Shown: positions 1 through 10,806 of the stretch, in pieces
Position numbering within the stretch: the first letter of the stretch is position 1
How the letters are laid out: each line of letters starts with the position of its first letter
Origin: Symsagittifera roscoffensis
Taxonomy: Eukaryota; Xenacoelomorpha; Acoela; Convolutidae
Assembly: GCF_963678635.1 (NCBI RefSeq)
Contig: NC_087064.1
Coordinates: 55,686,338 to 55,750,337, forward strand
Direction of reading: 5' to 3'
Length of the DNA stretch: 64,000 nucleotides
Made by a program: the position numbers and the translations under genes
The notes under the pieces: model-generated
Database searches by the model: none
The model's input: only the letters and a program-made list of their open reading frames with translations
Told to the model about the DNA's origin: nothing

Positions 1-597
1 TGAGTGTTCAAAGTTAACATCGTTAAAAATTGTTGTTGTTCTTTTGTGTAATTTGTTATATTGAATGTTGGTTTAAAATATGGTGTTTTTGTGAAATAAT
101 CTGTGTTTCTCTTTTCATTGCTTATTATGTTATTTAAGGATAATTCTTCGTCAAGAATTGTTGAAGGACATATATCTAATAGCTGCAATATATTATTTAC
201 TTTTTATGCTACTTCTTTTGTAGGAGAAGTTGTAGCGTTAGTTTCACAATATCCTAGGAGTCCTAGAGGTAGGGTTATTTTATATGGTCAATTATTGTAA
301 ACATTTTAGAGAAATAATGTCAGAATTTGAGTTTTTCATCTATTTTATGGATGAAATTGTTACCCTAAAAAATTTATGAATTGGTCTAAACTTAAGGTCA
401 GACATATCGAGTTGTTGTCTTTTTTTATTTTTGTCATTTTGATGAATTTGTTTGATCGGAATTCATAGATGTATCCCGAGAGTGGTTTAAGATGTTTTCT
501 TTCTTTATTCTAAATGGGTTAAAGTTTTGAGAAAAATGGTGGTTGTTTGTTCATTCTTTGGAAGAATATTAGAGCGGTGTTATGCATTCTTGTATAT

Positions 598-928
598 TTA
601 ACTTATATTAACTTTGCTGTCTAATATATTAATAGTTGATATATTTTTAGTGAAGAATGGAATTCCAATGATATTGTGTTTTATATCTGTGATATGGAAG
701 GTTTTTTTCAATGGTTTATTTAAGAGTTTGTTTTGTTCCATTCTTTTTGTGGTAACAAGGAAGAATTGGATTTTTCCGTAGTTTGTTAAGGTTGAGCCTT
801 GTGCTGTTGCTAGTTTACTGGCTGTATTCAAAGGTATTAGTTTTGGATGTAAAATTTTGATTTCATTTCAGGTTGGAATGTTAATAATATCTGATTCTGC
901 TCCAGAATCTATTTTAAAAAATATTTCA
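598..928 (-). pseudogene. pol: Aspartic protease, element A distal copy
   Basis: Duplicate of 4,690-5,020. DSGAES is encoded at 892-909 on the minus strand and the flap-side frame at 831-598. It has the same frame break between them. Confidence 0.75.
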
Positions 929-1755
929 AGTTCTGGTGGTTGAAACTCTTTACTTTTTGGACTTTCTAAGAGAAGTGGCATTGTCCAAATTTTTTCTCTT
1001 GGTGGTTCTTTTGGTACGTTTTGGTAAATGTGATTTGTACAAAAAGATGGTACTTGTTCCTTTTCAGGTTCGTTTAATGGTGTTGCTTCGTTTGCTTTTT
1101 CTCTAATGGTGTGTTTTTATTTCTAGGTCTAGTGTAATAATCTAAAAGAAGTTCCAATTGATTTTCATAGACATGTGAATGAAATGGTTGTTCTTATGTA
1201 ACAGTTTCATAGTCATTTTGAACTCTTATCATGTTGACTGAAATTGTATTGTCTGTATTGCTTTCACTGTCTGTAGATTTGCAATTGATGTGATTCAGTT
1301 GCAATTCAGTACTTTCTGTATTATCAATACCAGGGGGTTTGAATTGGTTTCTTCAGTTGTTTGTACTTGATTTAATTGTCTTTGATGTTTTGGTGTATTG
1401 CTTCTATTTTGTTTTGAGAATCGGGATAACGTGTATTGTTCCTATGAGGTGATTGAGAGTAGTTTCTTTATCTATTATTATAGTTTGAGTTCATGTTTTG
1501 TGAATTATCTTGTGATCTAATTTGATAAATGTTGTAGTTAGATCTTTGATGATTTGATCTGTTGTTCGAATAATGTTGTGATCTATCGTTTTGATATCGC
1601 TGATATCGATTATTTGAGTAGATTCTTTTCCTATTGTTGGAATAATTTCTATGCCTATTGTACGATGAAATTCTTGATCTATCGTTTGAATAGTGTCTAC
1701 TCCTAGATTTTGAATGAGAATTATTATTAAATGAATATTCTGGTCGATTTGATTT

Positions 1756-2007
1756 TCATCGTGAATAGTTATTTCGATACTGGTTGTTCCGACTAATCCA
1801 ACGACTATATCTATTTTGTGAGAAATTACGTGAATTTCTTTGGTCTGGTGATCTTCCTCTGTAGTTAGAGTTATAATGTGATTGGTTTCTTGAATAATTT
1901 GAACTGTTTGGAAATGGTTTTCCAGAACTTTTATTATTGTGAATGTTCTTATTTGGCAATTTTTGATCTTTTTTCATGTACTGATAAAATAATTTGTTTG
2001 GTTCCAT
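1756..2007 (-). pseudogene. gag: gag basic tail, element A distal copy
   Basis: Duplicate of the Asn/Arg/Ser-rich tail at 5,848-6,069. A single substitution (position 2,008 region, CATG here versus CTTG) gives this copy an upstream ATG, so its open frame is ten codons longer. Confidence 0.55.
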
Positions 2008-2288
2008 GTACTTTTGTGGTTTATTCTGATCGTCTTGTTGTTTTTGTCTTGTTGTTTTTGTTCTTGTTGTTCAGCAATGCTATGTCCGTATCTTCGGCAA
2101 TAGTTACACCATTTTTTGAATGATGGTTTACCTTTAAAATTTGGATTTTTCTCATATATTTTCAAAATTTCAGTGATTTTTTCCGATAAATCTGTATCTG
2201 AATTTTGTATATTATTTATTTGTGTTGTAGTTGTTTGAATATTATTAACATATTGTAGTTTGAAATTTTCTGTTTCTTCTAGTTTCAT
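1974..2288 (-). pseudogene. gag: gag zinc-knuckle region, element A distal copy
   Basis: Duplicate of 6,066-6,380 with the same truncated C-x2-C-x4-H knuckle. One residue differs near the end (W for R in NHKST.NQT). Confidence 0.7.
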
Positions 2289-2429
2289 AGTTATTTCTGC
2301 TTGTTCTAGTTTATCAACTAGTTTTTGTAAAATCTAAATCTGGTTCTCGAATTGAGGAAAGATGTGATGCTCTCTTTTTGATTGCTTTTTTTCGTAATTG
2401 AGTTGTTAGAGTCATAATTAAAATATCTG

Positions 2430-2912
2430 TCATTTTTGTGTTTTTATAATCATGAGTGTTGAGTGAATATGCTTTTCGGTTAGTGTTTCGTTTCTTAATG
2501 CTAATTGTTTGATCGTTTCGTTTGGTAGTCTGCGAATTTCATTGCATAAAACTCTTTGATGTTGTTTGTTCCTTTCAGAATCAAACATTTTTGAAAGTTC
2601 TTGTGTGAATCTTTTCCAATCTGATTTTATATCTAGAGGTAAAACTGGAAACCATTTTAGCGCTGCGCCATCAAGTGTGGTCTGTATCAACGCTGTGCAA
2701 CTATGTATCCAATTTGTGTTAAGTGGTGTATTTATTGGTTCAGGTCCTATATTTAAGATTAGAGTTGCTGTGACCGCATTTAAACATTTTTCTACAGAAT
2801 ATTCAGGGTCCGTGCCTGTAAATACCCTTAATGGCTTGTTTGATGTTATTGACGATCCACCCATTAGGTATGGATTCATAATCATTTGGAGTGATTCATG
2901 GGCATTTGTCAT
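2430..2912 (-). pseudogene. gag: gag capsid-like region, element A distal copy
   Basis: Duplicate of 6,522-7,004, with I for T in MI/MTMNPYLMGG and L for F in TQEL/FSKMF. It keeps the same premature loss of frame. Confidence 0.75.
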
Positions 2913-3359
2913 TTGTGAAAAATTTGTGAGTTGACTCTTTGTTATTTCATGTTGTTGTAAGTAATATAAAAGCGGGATTTCATTTTGCGTGTGCGTTGGT
3001 TGATAAGAATGTGTACTAGCTGGGTTTTGTGATTGAAAATTTTTATTTTGTCATATTAGACTTGGTCTAGGTTGTCGCATATGTTGTTCTTGTGTATATG
3101 GTTTAAAAATATCTGGTTGGTTTTTGTGGTAAGAGTGGGGTCTTTGGTTTTGATAAAAATGTTGATGATCTGATGAAAAATAATTAGATGTATAATGATG
3201 TGTTGATGTCTATTTTCAATTTTGTTGAAAAAATTGATAGTTTTCACTTTGGTCTGGTGAAAATTGTGGGCAGTCATTAAAATTTACTGATTTTGATGGT
3301 GGTAGTCGGAAATTTTGTCTTTGTGAAAATAAGTGATTTTGCCTGTTTGTACAGAGGGT

Positions 3360-3872
3360 TTAGTTGTTTGTAATTCTATTTTCATAGTTACAATTATGTT
3401 TTGCAAAATTTTTTCTTGTGAATGTTCTTTGTTTTTGTGTTGGTTTTGTCATTGATCGCAATGTTTGATAATCCATTTGTGTATATTTTGGAACGACGGA
3501 GGTTTTAACCGTAGATTGTAATGTTACCTGTGGTAATGTTGGATTTTTGGGTCTTGGAGTTGTAAAATTTGGATGTATTGGTAAAATACTTTGTTGTGCT
3601 GTTGTTGTTATTGTTTCAAATATTTCTTCACTTACGAAATGTGATGGTGTTTGAATATCTTGTTGTGTAAGATTTCTAGTTCCATTTAGGTTTTCTTGTT
3701 GTATGAGGGTTGAGTTTAAACTAGTATTTCCTACTCTATCAGGTAGAAATGAATTATACTTTAAAAGTGTTGCGTCAATTGTGAGTGGATATACTTGAAC
3801 ATAATCTTCATGAAGAAATGTCTGTTGGTATGTTCCGAAATAGTACATGAGACCATTCAGCGTCCCAAACAT
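3360..3872 (-). pseudogene. gag: gag middle region, element A distal copy
   Basis: Duplicate of 7,452-7,964 differing at one residue in the 170-codon frame (N for S in the QQEN.SGTRN stretch). It has the same boundaries and the same breaks as the proximal copy. Confidence 0.6.
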
Positions 3873-4016
3873 AATCTGATTGTTATGCTAAGACAGTTTC
3901 ATCAGTTGAATTTTGAAGTCTAAAATTTTTTCTCGCTTGTGAGATTAAATCAATATTTATTATAATGTGTGAAATAATCAATGATAAACCATGCTAAGAT
4001 TTTTTGTAAATCTTGT

Positions 4017-4280
4017 TTAACATTTTTGCGAAATTTCGTTGCTTGTTAAATTTTCACGGATTGTGTTTAAAAATTCGATTTGTGTAATTTGTGAGTGTTC
4101 AAAGTTAAACATCGTTAAAAATTGTTGTTGTTCTTTTGTGTAATTTGTTATATTGAATGTTGGTTTAAAATATGGTGTTTTTGTGAAATAATCTGTGTTT
4201 CTCTTTTCATTGCTTATTATGTTATTTAAGGATAATTCTTCGTCAAGAATTGTTGAAGGACATATATCTAATAGCTGCAA
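4017..4280 (-). pseudogene. Chimeric ORF across the tandem-duplication junction
   Basis: An 87-codon frame whose first 70 or so codons are the spacer before RT (LLDICPSTILDEELS, FLTMFNF..SQIT). Its last 17 codons are from the middle of gag (TIRENLTSNE). In element B these two parts lie about 4 kb apart (19,355-19,560 and 15,460-15,510). The fusion is a by-product of the tandem duplication and not a gene that evolved as such, but it is open across the join. Confidence 0.85.
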
Positions 4281-4689
4281 TATATTATTTACTTTTTATG
4301 CTACTTCTTTTGTAGGAGAAGTTGTAGCGTTAGTTTCACAATATCCTAGGAGTCCTAGAGGTAGGGTTATTTTATATGGTCAATTATTGTAAACATTTTA
4401 GAGAAATAATGTCAGAATTTGAGTTTTTCATCTATTTTATGGATGAAATTGTTACCCTAAAAAATTTATGAATTGGTCTAAACTTAAGGTCAGACATATC
4501 GAGTTGTTGTCTTTTTTTATTTTTGTCATTTTGATGAATTTGTTTGATCGGAATTCATAGATGTATCCCGAGAGTGGTTTAAGATGTTTTCTTTCTTTAT
4601 TCTAAATGGGTTAAAGTTTTGAGAAAAATGGTGGTTGTTTGTTCATTCTTTGGAAGAATATTAGAGCGGTGTTATGCATTCTTGTATAT

Positions 4690-5020
4690 TTAACTTATAT
4701 TAACTTTGCTGTCTAATATATTAATAGTTGATATATTTTTAGTGAAGAATGGAATTCCAATGATATTGTGTTTTATATCTGTGATATGGAAGGTTTTTTT
4801 CAATGGTTTATTTAAGAGTTTGTTTTGTTCCATTCTTTTTGTGGTAACAAGGAAGAATTGGATTTTTCCGTAGTTTGTTAAGGTTGAGCCTTGTGCTGTT
4901 GCTAGTTTACTGGCTGTATTCAAAGGTATTAGTTTTGGATGTAAAATTTTGATTTCATTTCAGGTTGGAATGTTAATAATATCTGATTCTGCTCCAGAAT
5001 CTATTTTAAAAAATATTTCA
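4690..5020 (-). pseudogene. pol: Aspartic protease, element A proximal copy
   Basis: DSGAES is encoded at 4,984-5,001 (minus), the active-site signature of a retropepsin. A 77-codon frame follows at 4,923-4,690 with the ATAQGST..NYGKIQ and NIIGIPF stretches also present in B (18,720-18,900). The frame changes between the active site and the flap part. The role was cleavage of Gag-Pol; this copy cannot be active. Confidence 0.75.
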
Positions 5021-5847
5021 AGTTCTGGTGGTTGAAACTCTTTACTTTTTGGACTTTCTAAGAGAAGTGGCATTGTCCAAATTTTTTCTCTTGGTGGTTC
5101 TTTTGGTACGTTTTGGTAAATGTGATTTGTACAAAAAGATGGTACTTGTTCCTTTTCAGGTTCGTTTAATGGTGTTGCTTCGTTTGCTTTTTCTCTAATG
5201 GTGTGTTTTTATTTCTAGGTCTAGTGTAATAATCTAAAAGAAGTTCCAATTGATTTTCATAGACATGTGAATGAAATGGTTGTTCTTATGTAACAGTTTC
5301 ATAGTCATTTTGAACTCTTATCATGTTGACTGAAATTGTATTGTCTGTATTGCTTTCACTGTCTGTAGATTTGCAATTGATGTGATTCAGTTGCAATTCA
5401 GTACTTTCTGTATTATCAATACCAGGGGGTTTGAATTGGTTTCTTCAGTTGTTTGTACTTGATTTAATTGTCTTTGATGTTTTGGTGTATTGCTTCTATT
5501 TTGTTTTGAGAATCGGGATAACGTGTATTGTTCCTATGAGGTGATTGAGAGTAGTTTCTTTATCTATTATTATAGTTTGAGTTCCTGTTTTGTGAATTAT
5601 CTTGTGATCTAATTTGATAAATGTTGTAGTTAGATCTTTGATGATTTGATCTGTTGTTCGAATAATGTTGTGATCTATCGTTTTGATATCGCTGATATCG
5701 ATTATTTGAGTAGATTCTTTTCCTATTGTTGGAATAATTTCTATGCCTATTGTACGATGAAATTCTTGATCTATCGTTTGAATAGTGTCTACTCCTAGAG
5801 TTTGAATGAGAATTATTATTAAATGAATATTCTGGTCGATTTGATTT

Positions 5848-6069
5848 TCATCGTGAATAGTTATTTCGATACTGGTTGTTCCGACTAATCCAACGACTAT
5901 ATCTATTTTGTGAGAAATTACGTGAATTTCTTTGGTCTGGTGATCTTCCTCTGTAGTTAGAGTTATAATGTGATTGGTTTCTTGAATAATTTGAACTGTT
6001 TGGAAATGGTTTTCCAGAACTTTTATTATTGTGAATGTTCTTATTTGGCAATTTTTGATCTTTTTTCAT
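5848..6069 (-). pseudogene. gag: gag basic Asn/Arg/Ser-rich tail, element A proximal copy
   Basis: The frame is dominated by N, S, R, Y and Q (repeats of the type NYSRNQS, RGRSP, NFSQNRYSR), as is usual for the RNA-binding tail of Gag after the zinc knuckle. It matches B around 17,590-18,110. The same low-complexity codons make slippage likely, and the frame is broken on both sides. Confidence 0.55.
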
Positions 6070-6380
6070 GTACTGATAAAATAATTTGTTTGGTTCCTTG
6101 TACTTTTGTGGTTTATTCTGATCGTCTTGTTGTTTTTGTCTTGTTGTTTTTGTTCTTGTTGTTCAGCAATGCTATGTCCGTATCTTCGGCAATAGTTACA
6201 CCATTTTTTGAATGATGGTTTACCTTTAAAATTTGGATTTTTCTCATATATTTTCAAAATTTCAGTGATTTTTTCCGATAAATCTGTATCTGAATTTTGT
6301 ATATTATTTATTTGTGTTGTAGTTGTTTGAATATTATTAACATATTGTAGTTTGAAATTTTCTGTTTCTTCTAGTTTCAT
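6066..6380 (-). pseudogene. gag: gag zinc-knuckle region, element A proximal copy
   Basis: A 104-codon frame with CNYCRRYGHSIAE, a C-x2-C-x4-H nucleic-acid-binding knuckle whose last cysteine is missing. In the related copy B the last position is a TGA stop. A Gln/Lys-rich tract follows. The frame shifts just after the knuckle, and the Asn/Arg/Ser-rich tail continues in another frame (5,848-6,069). Confidence 0.7.
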
Positions 6381-6521
6381 AGTTATTTCTGCTTGTTCTA
6401 GTTTATCAACTAGTTTTTGTAAAATCTAAATCTGGTTCTCGAATTGAGGAAAGATGTGATGCTCTCTTTTTGATTGCTTTTTTTCGTAATTGAGTTGTTA
6501 GAGTCATAATTAAAATATCTG

Positions 6522-7004
6522 TCATTTTTGTGTTTTTATAATCATGAGTGTTGAGTGAATATGCTTTTCGGTTAGTGTTTCGTTTCTTAATGCTAATTGT
6601 TTGATCGTTTCGTTTGGTAGTCTGCGAATTTCATTGCATAAAACTCTTTGATGTTGTTTGTTCCTTTCAGAATCAAACATTTTTGAAAATTCTTGTGTGA
6701 ATCTTTTCCAATCTGATTTTATATCTAGAGGTAAAACTGGAAACCATTTTAGCGCTGCGCCATCAAGTGTGGTCTGTATCAACGCTGTGCAACTATGTAT
6801 CCAATTTGTGTTAAGTGGTGTATTTATTGGTTCAGGTCCTATATTTAAGATTAGAGTTGCTGTGACCGCATTTAAACATTTTTCTACAGAATATTCAGGG
6901 TCCGTGCCTGTAAATACCCTTAATGGCTTGTTTGATGTTATTGACGATCCACCCATTAGGTATGGATTCATAGTCATTTGGAGTGATTCATGGGCATTTG
7001 TCAT
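6522..7004 (-). pseudogene. gag: gag capsid-like region, element A proximal copy
   Basis: A 160-codon frame that corresponds to 16,701-17,150 in B. It carries the retrotransposon Gag layout: FTGTDPEYSVEKCLNAV, then a WI..CTALIQTTLDGAALKWF segment, then SDWKRFTQEFSKMF. This DGAA..W...LP...W..F pattern is the usual core of Gypsy capsid domains. The frame is lost after NETLTEKHIHS near residue 150, where B continues into the second half of the domain. Confidence 0.75.
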
Positions 7005-7451
7005 TTGTGAAAAATTTGTGAGTTGACTCTTTGTTATTTCATGTTGTTGTAAGTAATATAAAAGCGGGATTTCATTTTGCGTGTGCGTTGGTTGATAAGA
7101 ATGTGTACTAGCTGGGTTTTGTGATTGAAAATTTTTATTTTGTCATATTAGACTTGGTCTAGGTTGTCGCATATGTTGTTCTTGTGTATATGGTTTAAAA
7201 ATATCTGGTTGGTTTTTGTGGTAAGAGTGGGGTCTTTGGTTTTGATAAAAATGTTGATGATCTGATGAAAAATAATTAGATGTATAATGATGTGTTGATG
7301 TCTATTTTCAATTTTGTTGAAAAAATGGATAGTTTTCACTTTGGTCTGGTGAAAATTGTGGGCAGTCATTAAAATTTACTGATTTTGATGGTGGTAGTCG
7401 GAAATTTTGTCTTTGTGAAAATAAGTGATTTTGCCTGTTTGTACAGAGGGT

Positions 7452-7964
7452 TTAGTTGTTTGTAATTCTATTTTCATAGTTACAATTATGTTTTGCAAAA
7501 TTTTTTCTTGTGAATGTTCTTTGTTTTTGTGTTGGTTTTGTCATTGATCGCAATGTTTGATAATCCATTTGTGTATATTTTGGAACGACGGAGGTTTTAA
7601 CCGTAGATTGTAATGTTACCTGTGGTAATGTTGGATTTTTGGGTCTTGGAGTTGTAAAATTTGGATGTATTGGTAAAATACTTTGTTGTGCTGTTGTTGT
7701 TATTGTTTCAAATATTTCTTCACTTACGAAATGTGATGGTGTTTGAATATCTTGTTGTGTAAGATTTCTAGTTCCACTTAGGTTTTCTTGTTGTATGAGG
7801 GTTGAGTTTAAACTAGTATTTCCTACTCTATCAGGTAGAAATGAATTATACTTTAAAAGTGTTGCGTCAATTGTGAGTGGATATACTTGAACATAATCTT
7901 CATGAAGAAATGTCTGTTGGTATGTTCCGAAATAGTACATGAGACCATTCAGCGTCCCAAACAT
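7452..7964 (-). pseudogene. gag: gag middle region, element A proximal copy
   Basis: A 170-codon frame without Gag hallmarks but clearly homologous to 15,671-16,162 of element B (shared stretches such as TTPRPKNPTLPQVTLQSTVK). It is Thr/Gln/Pro-rich and looks like a linker between the matrix-like and capsid parts. It is flanked by stops and frame changes on both sides, so it is a fragment of Gag and not a separate gene. Confidence 0.6.
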
Positions 7965-8446
7965 AATCTGATTGTTATGCTAAGACAGTTTCATCAGTTG
8001 AATTTTGAAGTCTAAAATTTTTTCTCGCTTGTGAGATTAAATCAATATTTATTATAATGTGTGAAATAATCAATGATAAACCATGCTAAGATTTTTTGTA
8101 AATCTTGTTTAACATTTTGCGAAACTTCGTTGCTTGTTAAATTTTCACGGATTGTGTTTAAAAATTCGGCGAATATTGCAATTTTACTTCTTACAGCTGT
8201 ATGTCTAGATGTTTGAACTGGTGAAGCTCCTTGAGATTCTGTTTTTTCTAGTATAGATAGATAACTATAGATTATTGAAAATACATTTTTGGTGAATATT
8301 GAATTCGCTCTTTGAGAGTTTTGATGTTGTATATTTTTTTTTTATTCTGTGAATAGTTTTGAAAATTCTAAATCTACGTCGTCTGTTTGAACTAGATTTC
8401 TACCATAAAACGTATATGGTGAATTTATTTCTATAGTATAGATTCC

Positions 8447-9140
8447 CTACTGTTGTGTTATATTACGTATTCCTTTTGAGTAGTGATCAATAAGTTGTCT
8501 TTTGATTTTTACTTCTGGAAATTCTCTTGTACATGGATTATCTCCTTTTTTGAATAAATTTGCGATTAAATTTTGACAAAATTGTGTTTGTCCCTTATTT
8601 TCAGTGTGTGGGTTGATAAAAAATGGAAGAATGGAGTTTTCTTCTTGGGTTTCTTCATTTTGATTCATTTTGTGTTTTATGACTGTTAATGTGTAATTTT
8701 CATTGTGTTTTATTGGTTGATTCCAATTGTATAGACGTACTGGTTTGTTTTTGTATGTCTTTCTTATTCTTTGTTTTCCTTGTATTGATGACTGTGATGT
8801 AGTTTCTGAGTCAGAAAAAATTAATTGATCGTTACCTTGTTAATTTTTATTTATGGAGTCTTTTAACCTGTAAAGTTCTTGTAAATTACTGGTTTCTGAT
8901 TCGGAGACTCCGTTTATTTGCTTTGAAAATCTTCTTCGTGTAATTTGTCTTTGTTTGCTTAAAATTTTCCTTTCAATTGTCTGTCGTTTTGTTCTACTAT
9001 ATCCTATTGTTTGTTTGTGTGGAGTGACTACAAGATCATATTTTTCGCTGTTTATTTCACAATTATGGAATATAATTGTTTGTTTATTTCCTAAATTGTC
9101 TAGTGACTTAAGGTATAGGATGACGGATGCAATTTTGTGA
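8447..9140 (-). pseudogene. gag: gag N-terminal region, element A
   Basis: Minus-strand frames here match B at 14,546-15,157: first a basic Lys/Arg/Gln-rich segment (about 9,130-8,690, interrupted), then a 73-codon frame at 8,668-8,447 starting MNQNEETQEE. The second part shares QFxxNLIANLF and FPxxKIKRQxID with B. The position at the start of the element and the basic character suggest a matrix-like Gag part. It is broken by stops and continues poorly into 8,170-8,440, where only fragments of the next Gag part are seen. Confidence 0.6.
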
Positions 9141-10098
9141 TTAGTGATTTTTACTGTCTTAAACTGTTAGTTCTTATGATTTTTTCGGGTTAGCCTAACT
9201 TGGGTCTTTTATTCAGGGTTGGAGAGAAAAGTGTATATCGATTCCGAAGAATGATTGTTATTTTCTCGTGGCTATTCTAAGTTAAGGTGTTAATTTACTT
9301 AATCTTACTTAGGGGTAGTGATTTTTGATCAAGGGTTGCCGAAGAGTAAATCAATCCACAAGGTTCAGGTATAGTTAGAACACAATTAGTTTGTTAGATA
9401 CTAATTTAAATTTATCAAGTTGAAATATTATCCTGGGTCAGGTAAGAGGGGGGTCAAGTGAAGGATGAATAACCGAAGTTCTTCACTGTTTAGCCTAATT
9501 AAAATAGTTAATTTGATTGAAAAATTTCTATTAGTCTTGGGTCTTTAGGAAGGGTTGGGTAGTGAACCGACGTTTGAGGTCGTTAGGCACTTTATTAATT
9601 GTGAGGGGGAGATTAAAAAATTTTCTATTTGATCCAAGGATAAGCCTTGATGATCAAGATATAAAATTAATGAAATTAAACTTAATTTAGATAGAAAGGA
9701 ATAAAAGATCCAAGAAAAGCCCTGATGATCTGTTAATTTTAAATAGGTTTAATTTAAATGAAAAAAAGAACTAGGATAGCCCTTTATAAATTAAGTAAAG
9801 GTTTAATTGATAGAAAATTTTTCTTTATTTAATTTTTGATTATTATAGTAGATTTATGATTCGCTGTTATGTTTTAGGTGATGAAGCTGAGATGAAGAGA
9901 TGATTTATATATACTAACACTATGTGTTCATACTAAATAATTTTTGAAATTTTATATTCAATAAATATTTTTTCCAGATGTCTTTGGAATTTACTGCAGA
10001 TTTTTGAAGAAAACGGCCAGACATGTTTTATCAGTCTTTACTGTGTAATATTAAGTTGAGCTCCTGTAATTGTCGTTGAAGATTTTTCTTCAAATATA
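9141..10098 (-). other. Untranslated leader of element A
   Basis: Homologous to 13,567-14,545 in element B. It includes a strongly kept block at about 9,433-9,466 (matching 14,197-14,230) and two palindromic copies of a GATC..CAAGG....CCTTG..GATC motif at 9,631-9,655 and 9,707-9,730. No long coding frame is seen. A packaging or dimerisation leader is the likely role. Confidence 0.55.
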
Positions 10099-10332
10099 CT
10101 ATGTTTGTAAATGAAAATCTAAATTCAAGGCTAATAAAATTCTGAATATAAAAGTTTGTGTTGGCTTTTGCCGTACGACCATGAATTTTAATGGTAAGCT
10201 CCACTGTAGTCGTATATCGTCTCTTGTCCGAGGTCTTTTTCCAATACCGGGTAGTTCTCGTATTGTTCGGAATAATGGCTCTGATCTATTGAGTCGTAGA
10301 GACATTTCAATTAAATTGTTGTCATGTAACAT
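10099..10332 (-). CDS. 77-codon leader ORF, element A copy
   Basis: An open frame of 77 codons starts about 80 bases downstream of the primer-binding site. Element B carries an ORF of the same length at the same place (13,333-13,566), and about 64 of 77 residues agree. The protein starts MLHDNNLIEM and has a basic, Arg-rich middle (PRTRDD). No domain is recognised. Every longer gag/pol gene of A and B is broken, yet this short frame is open in both. That may mean function as a leader peptide or upstream ORF, a constraint on RNA structure, or chance because it is short. Confidence 0.4.
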   Translation of the reverse strand: MLHDNNLIEMSLRLNRSEPLFRTIRELPGIGKRPRTRDDIRLQWSLPLKFMVVRQKPTQTFIFRILLALNLDFHLQT

Positions 10333-10414
10333 TTTTGAAAAGGTTTTTTGTCTAATTCTAATCTATTTGGTTAGTCCTAAGCTAAGTTAATTTTTAAGTC
10401 TTGTTCGAGACTTT

Positions 10415-10425
10415 TGGTCGCACCA
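10415..10425 (-). promoter_or_regulatory. Primer-binding site of element A
   Basis: The minus strand reads TGGTGCGACCA two bases inside the LTR end, which is the standard position for a tRNA primer-binding site. The same bases occur in element B at 13,243. The match to a tRNA-like 3' end appears to continue into a T-loop-like CTCGAA. I could not name the tRNA. Confidence 0.75.
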
Positions 10426-10662
10426 GATGAGTTATATTTTAAGGTGTAACTCATAGAGTAATTTCAGATCGAGTACACCGTCTGCTCGTCACGCTATCGT
10501 CTTTTCGGCCGGATAGATTCGTGCAACTTCTTAGTCTAATACCGATCTTAATCTTACTCTCATATCTCTTAGTCTCAATAGATCTAGAGTATACTGGTTT
10601 TTCTACGAGCTGGACTCTCGGAGAAAGCAACTAAGTTGTAAGTTAAATTCAAATCTCTCTGT

Positions 10663-10688
10663 TGCTGAAATTACAAGTAATTTCAGCA
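10663..10688. promoter_or_regulatory. LTR palindrome, element A copy
   Basis: Twelve-base arms TGCTGAAATTAC and their exact complement surround a two-base centre. The same palindrome, with 13-base arms, is at 12,947-12,974 in element B, although the LTRs around it have diverged. This suggests a kept regulatory or structural site. Confidence 0.5.
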
Positions 10689-10741
10689 CTTGCAATCAAG
10701 TGGGTTGTTAGTTTGATGGAGTGTGATTGGTTAATCTTTAA

Positions 10742-10750
10742 TATTTTATA
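10742..10750 (-). promoter_or_regulatory. Possible TATA box in LTR of element A
   Basis: The minus strand reads TATAAAATA about 60 bases into the LTR, a few bases before a conserved ATTAACCAATC. The equivalent place in element B reads CATAAAATA. Position fits a U3 promoter, but AT-rich sequence makes chance matches common. Confidence 0.3.
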
Positions 10751-10806
10751 GGGATAAAATATCTAAATTATAACCAATAATAAATTATAGTTTGGATCTG
10801 GTTTCA

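Larger units (their letters stand above)
1..4077 (-). repeat. Tandem duplicate of element A internal segment, distal copy
   Basis: Positions 1-4,077 repeat 4,092-8,168 with an offset of 4,091-4,092 bases. By eye I found only about ten differences (for example at 1,494, 1,711, 2,008, 2,595, 2,888, 3,234 and single-base length changes near 16 and 4,025). The window starts about 15 bases after the point where the unit would begin, so whether a further copy lies to the left cannot be seen. Both copies carry the same stops and frameshifts. Confidence 0.97.
4078..8168 (-). repeat. Tandem duplicate of element A internal segment, proximal copy
   Basis: Complete 4,091-base unit. On the minus strand it runs from gag (around 8,168) to the beginning of the RT region (around 4,078), where it joins directly back to the same gag point of the next copy. 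At 8,161-8,168 and 4,070-4,077 the two copies share AAAATTCG and then diverge into gag (right) or RT-proximal sequence (left). That gives a junction with only a few bases of shared sequence (GAATT). Confidence 0.95.
1..10806 (-). mobile_element. Retroelement A, decayed Ty3/Gypsy-like LTR element
   Basis: Read on the minus strand from 10,806 leftward, the order is 5' LTR, primer-binding site, leader, gag, zinc-knuckle region, protease and the start of RT. The same order and recognisably the same proteins occur on the plus strand in element B from 12,830. Every gene is broken by stops and frameshifts. A 4.09 kb internal segment is present twice, so the left edge of the window lies inside a repeat and not at the element's natural end. 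No integrase, envelope or 3' LTR of this copy is in the window. Assignment rests on the DSGAES protease motif, the CNYC zinc-knuckle remnant and similarity to B. Confidence 0.9.
10428..10806 (-). repeat. 5' LTR of element A
   Basis: On the minus strand it begins TGAAACCAGATC and ends CA, two bases before the primer-binding site. It is about 379 bp and aligns along its whole length, with many substitutions, to 12,830-13,240 in element B. No second LTR of A is in the window, so target-site duplication and LTR age cannot be checked. The start is one or two bases uncertain because the neighbouring R1 repeat begins at the same place. Confidence 0.8.

Noticed and set aside
2566-2934. 122-codon plus-strand ORF, also at 6,658-7,026
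   Set aside because: It lies exactly antisense to the gag capsid-like region and is duplicated only because the segment is duplicated. The minus-strand protein is the one with Gag motifs.
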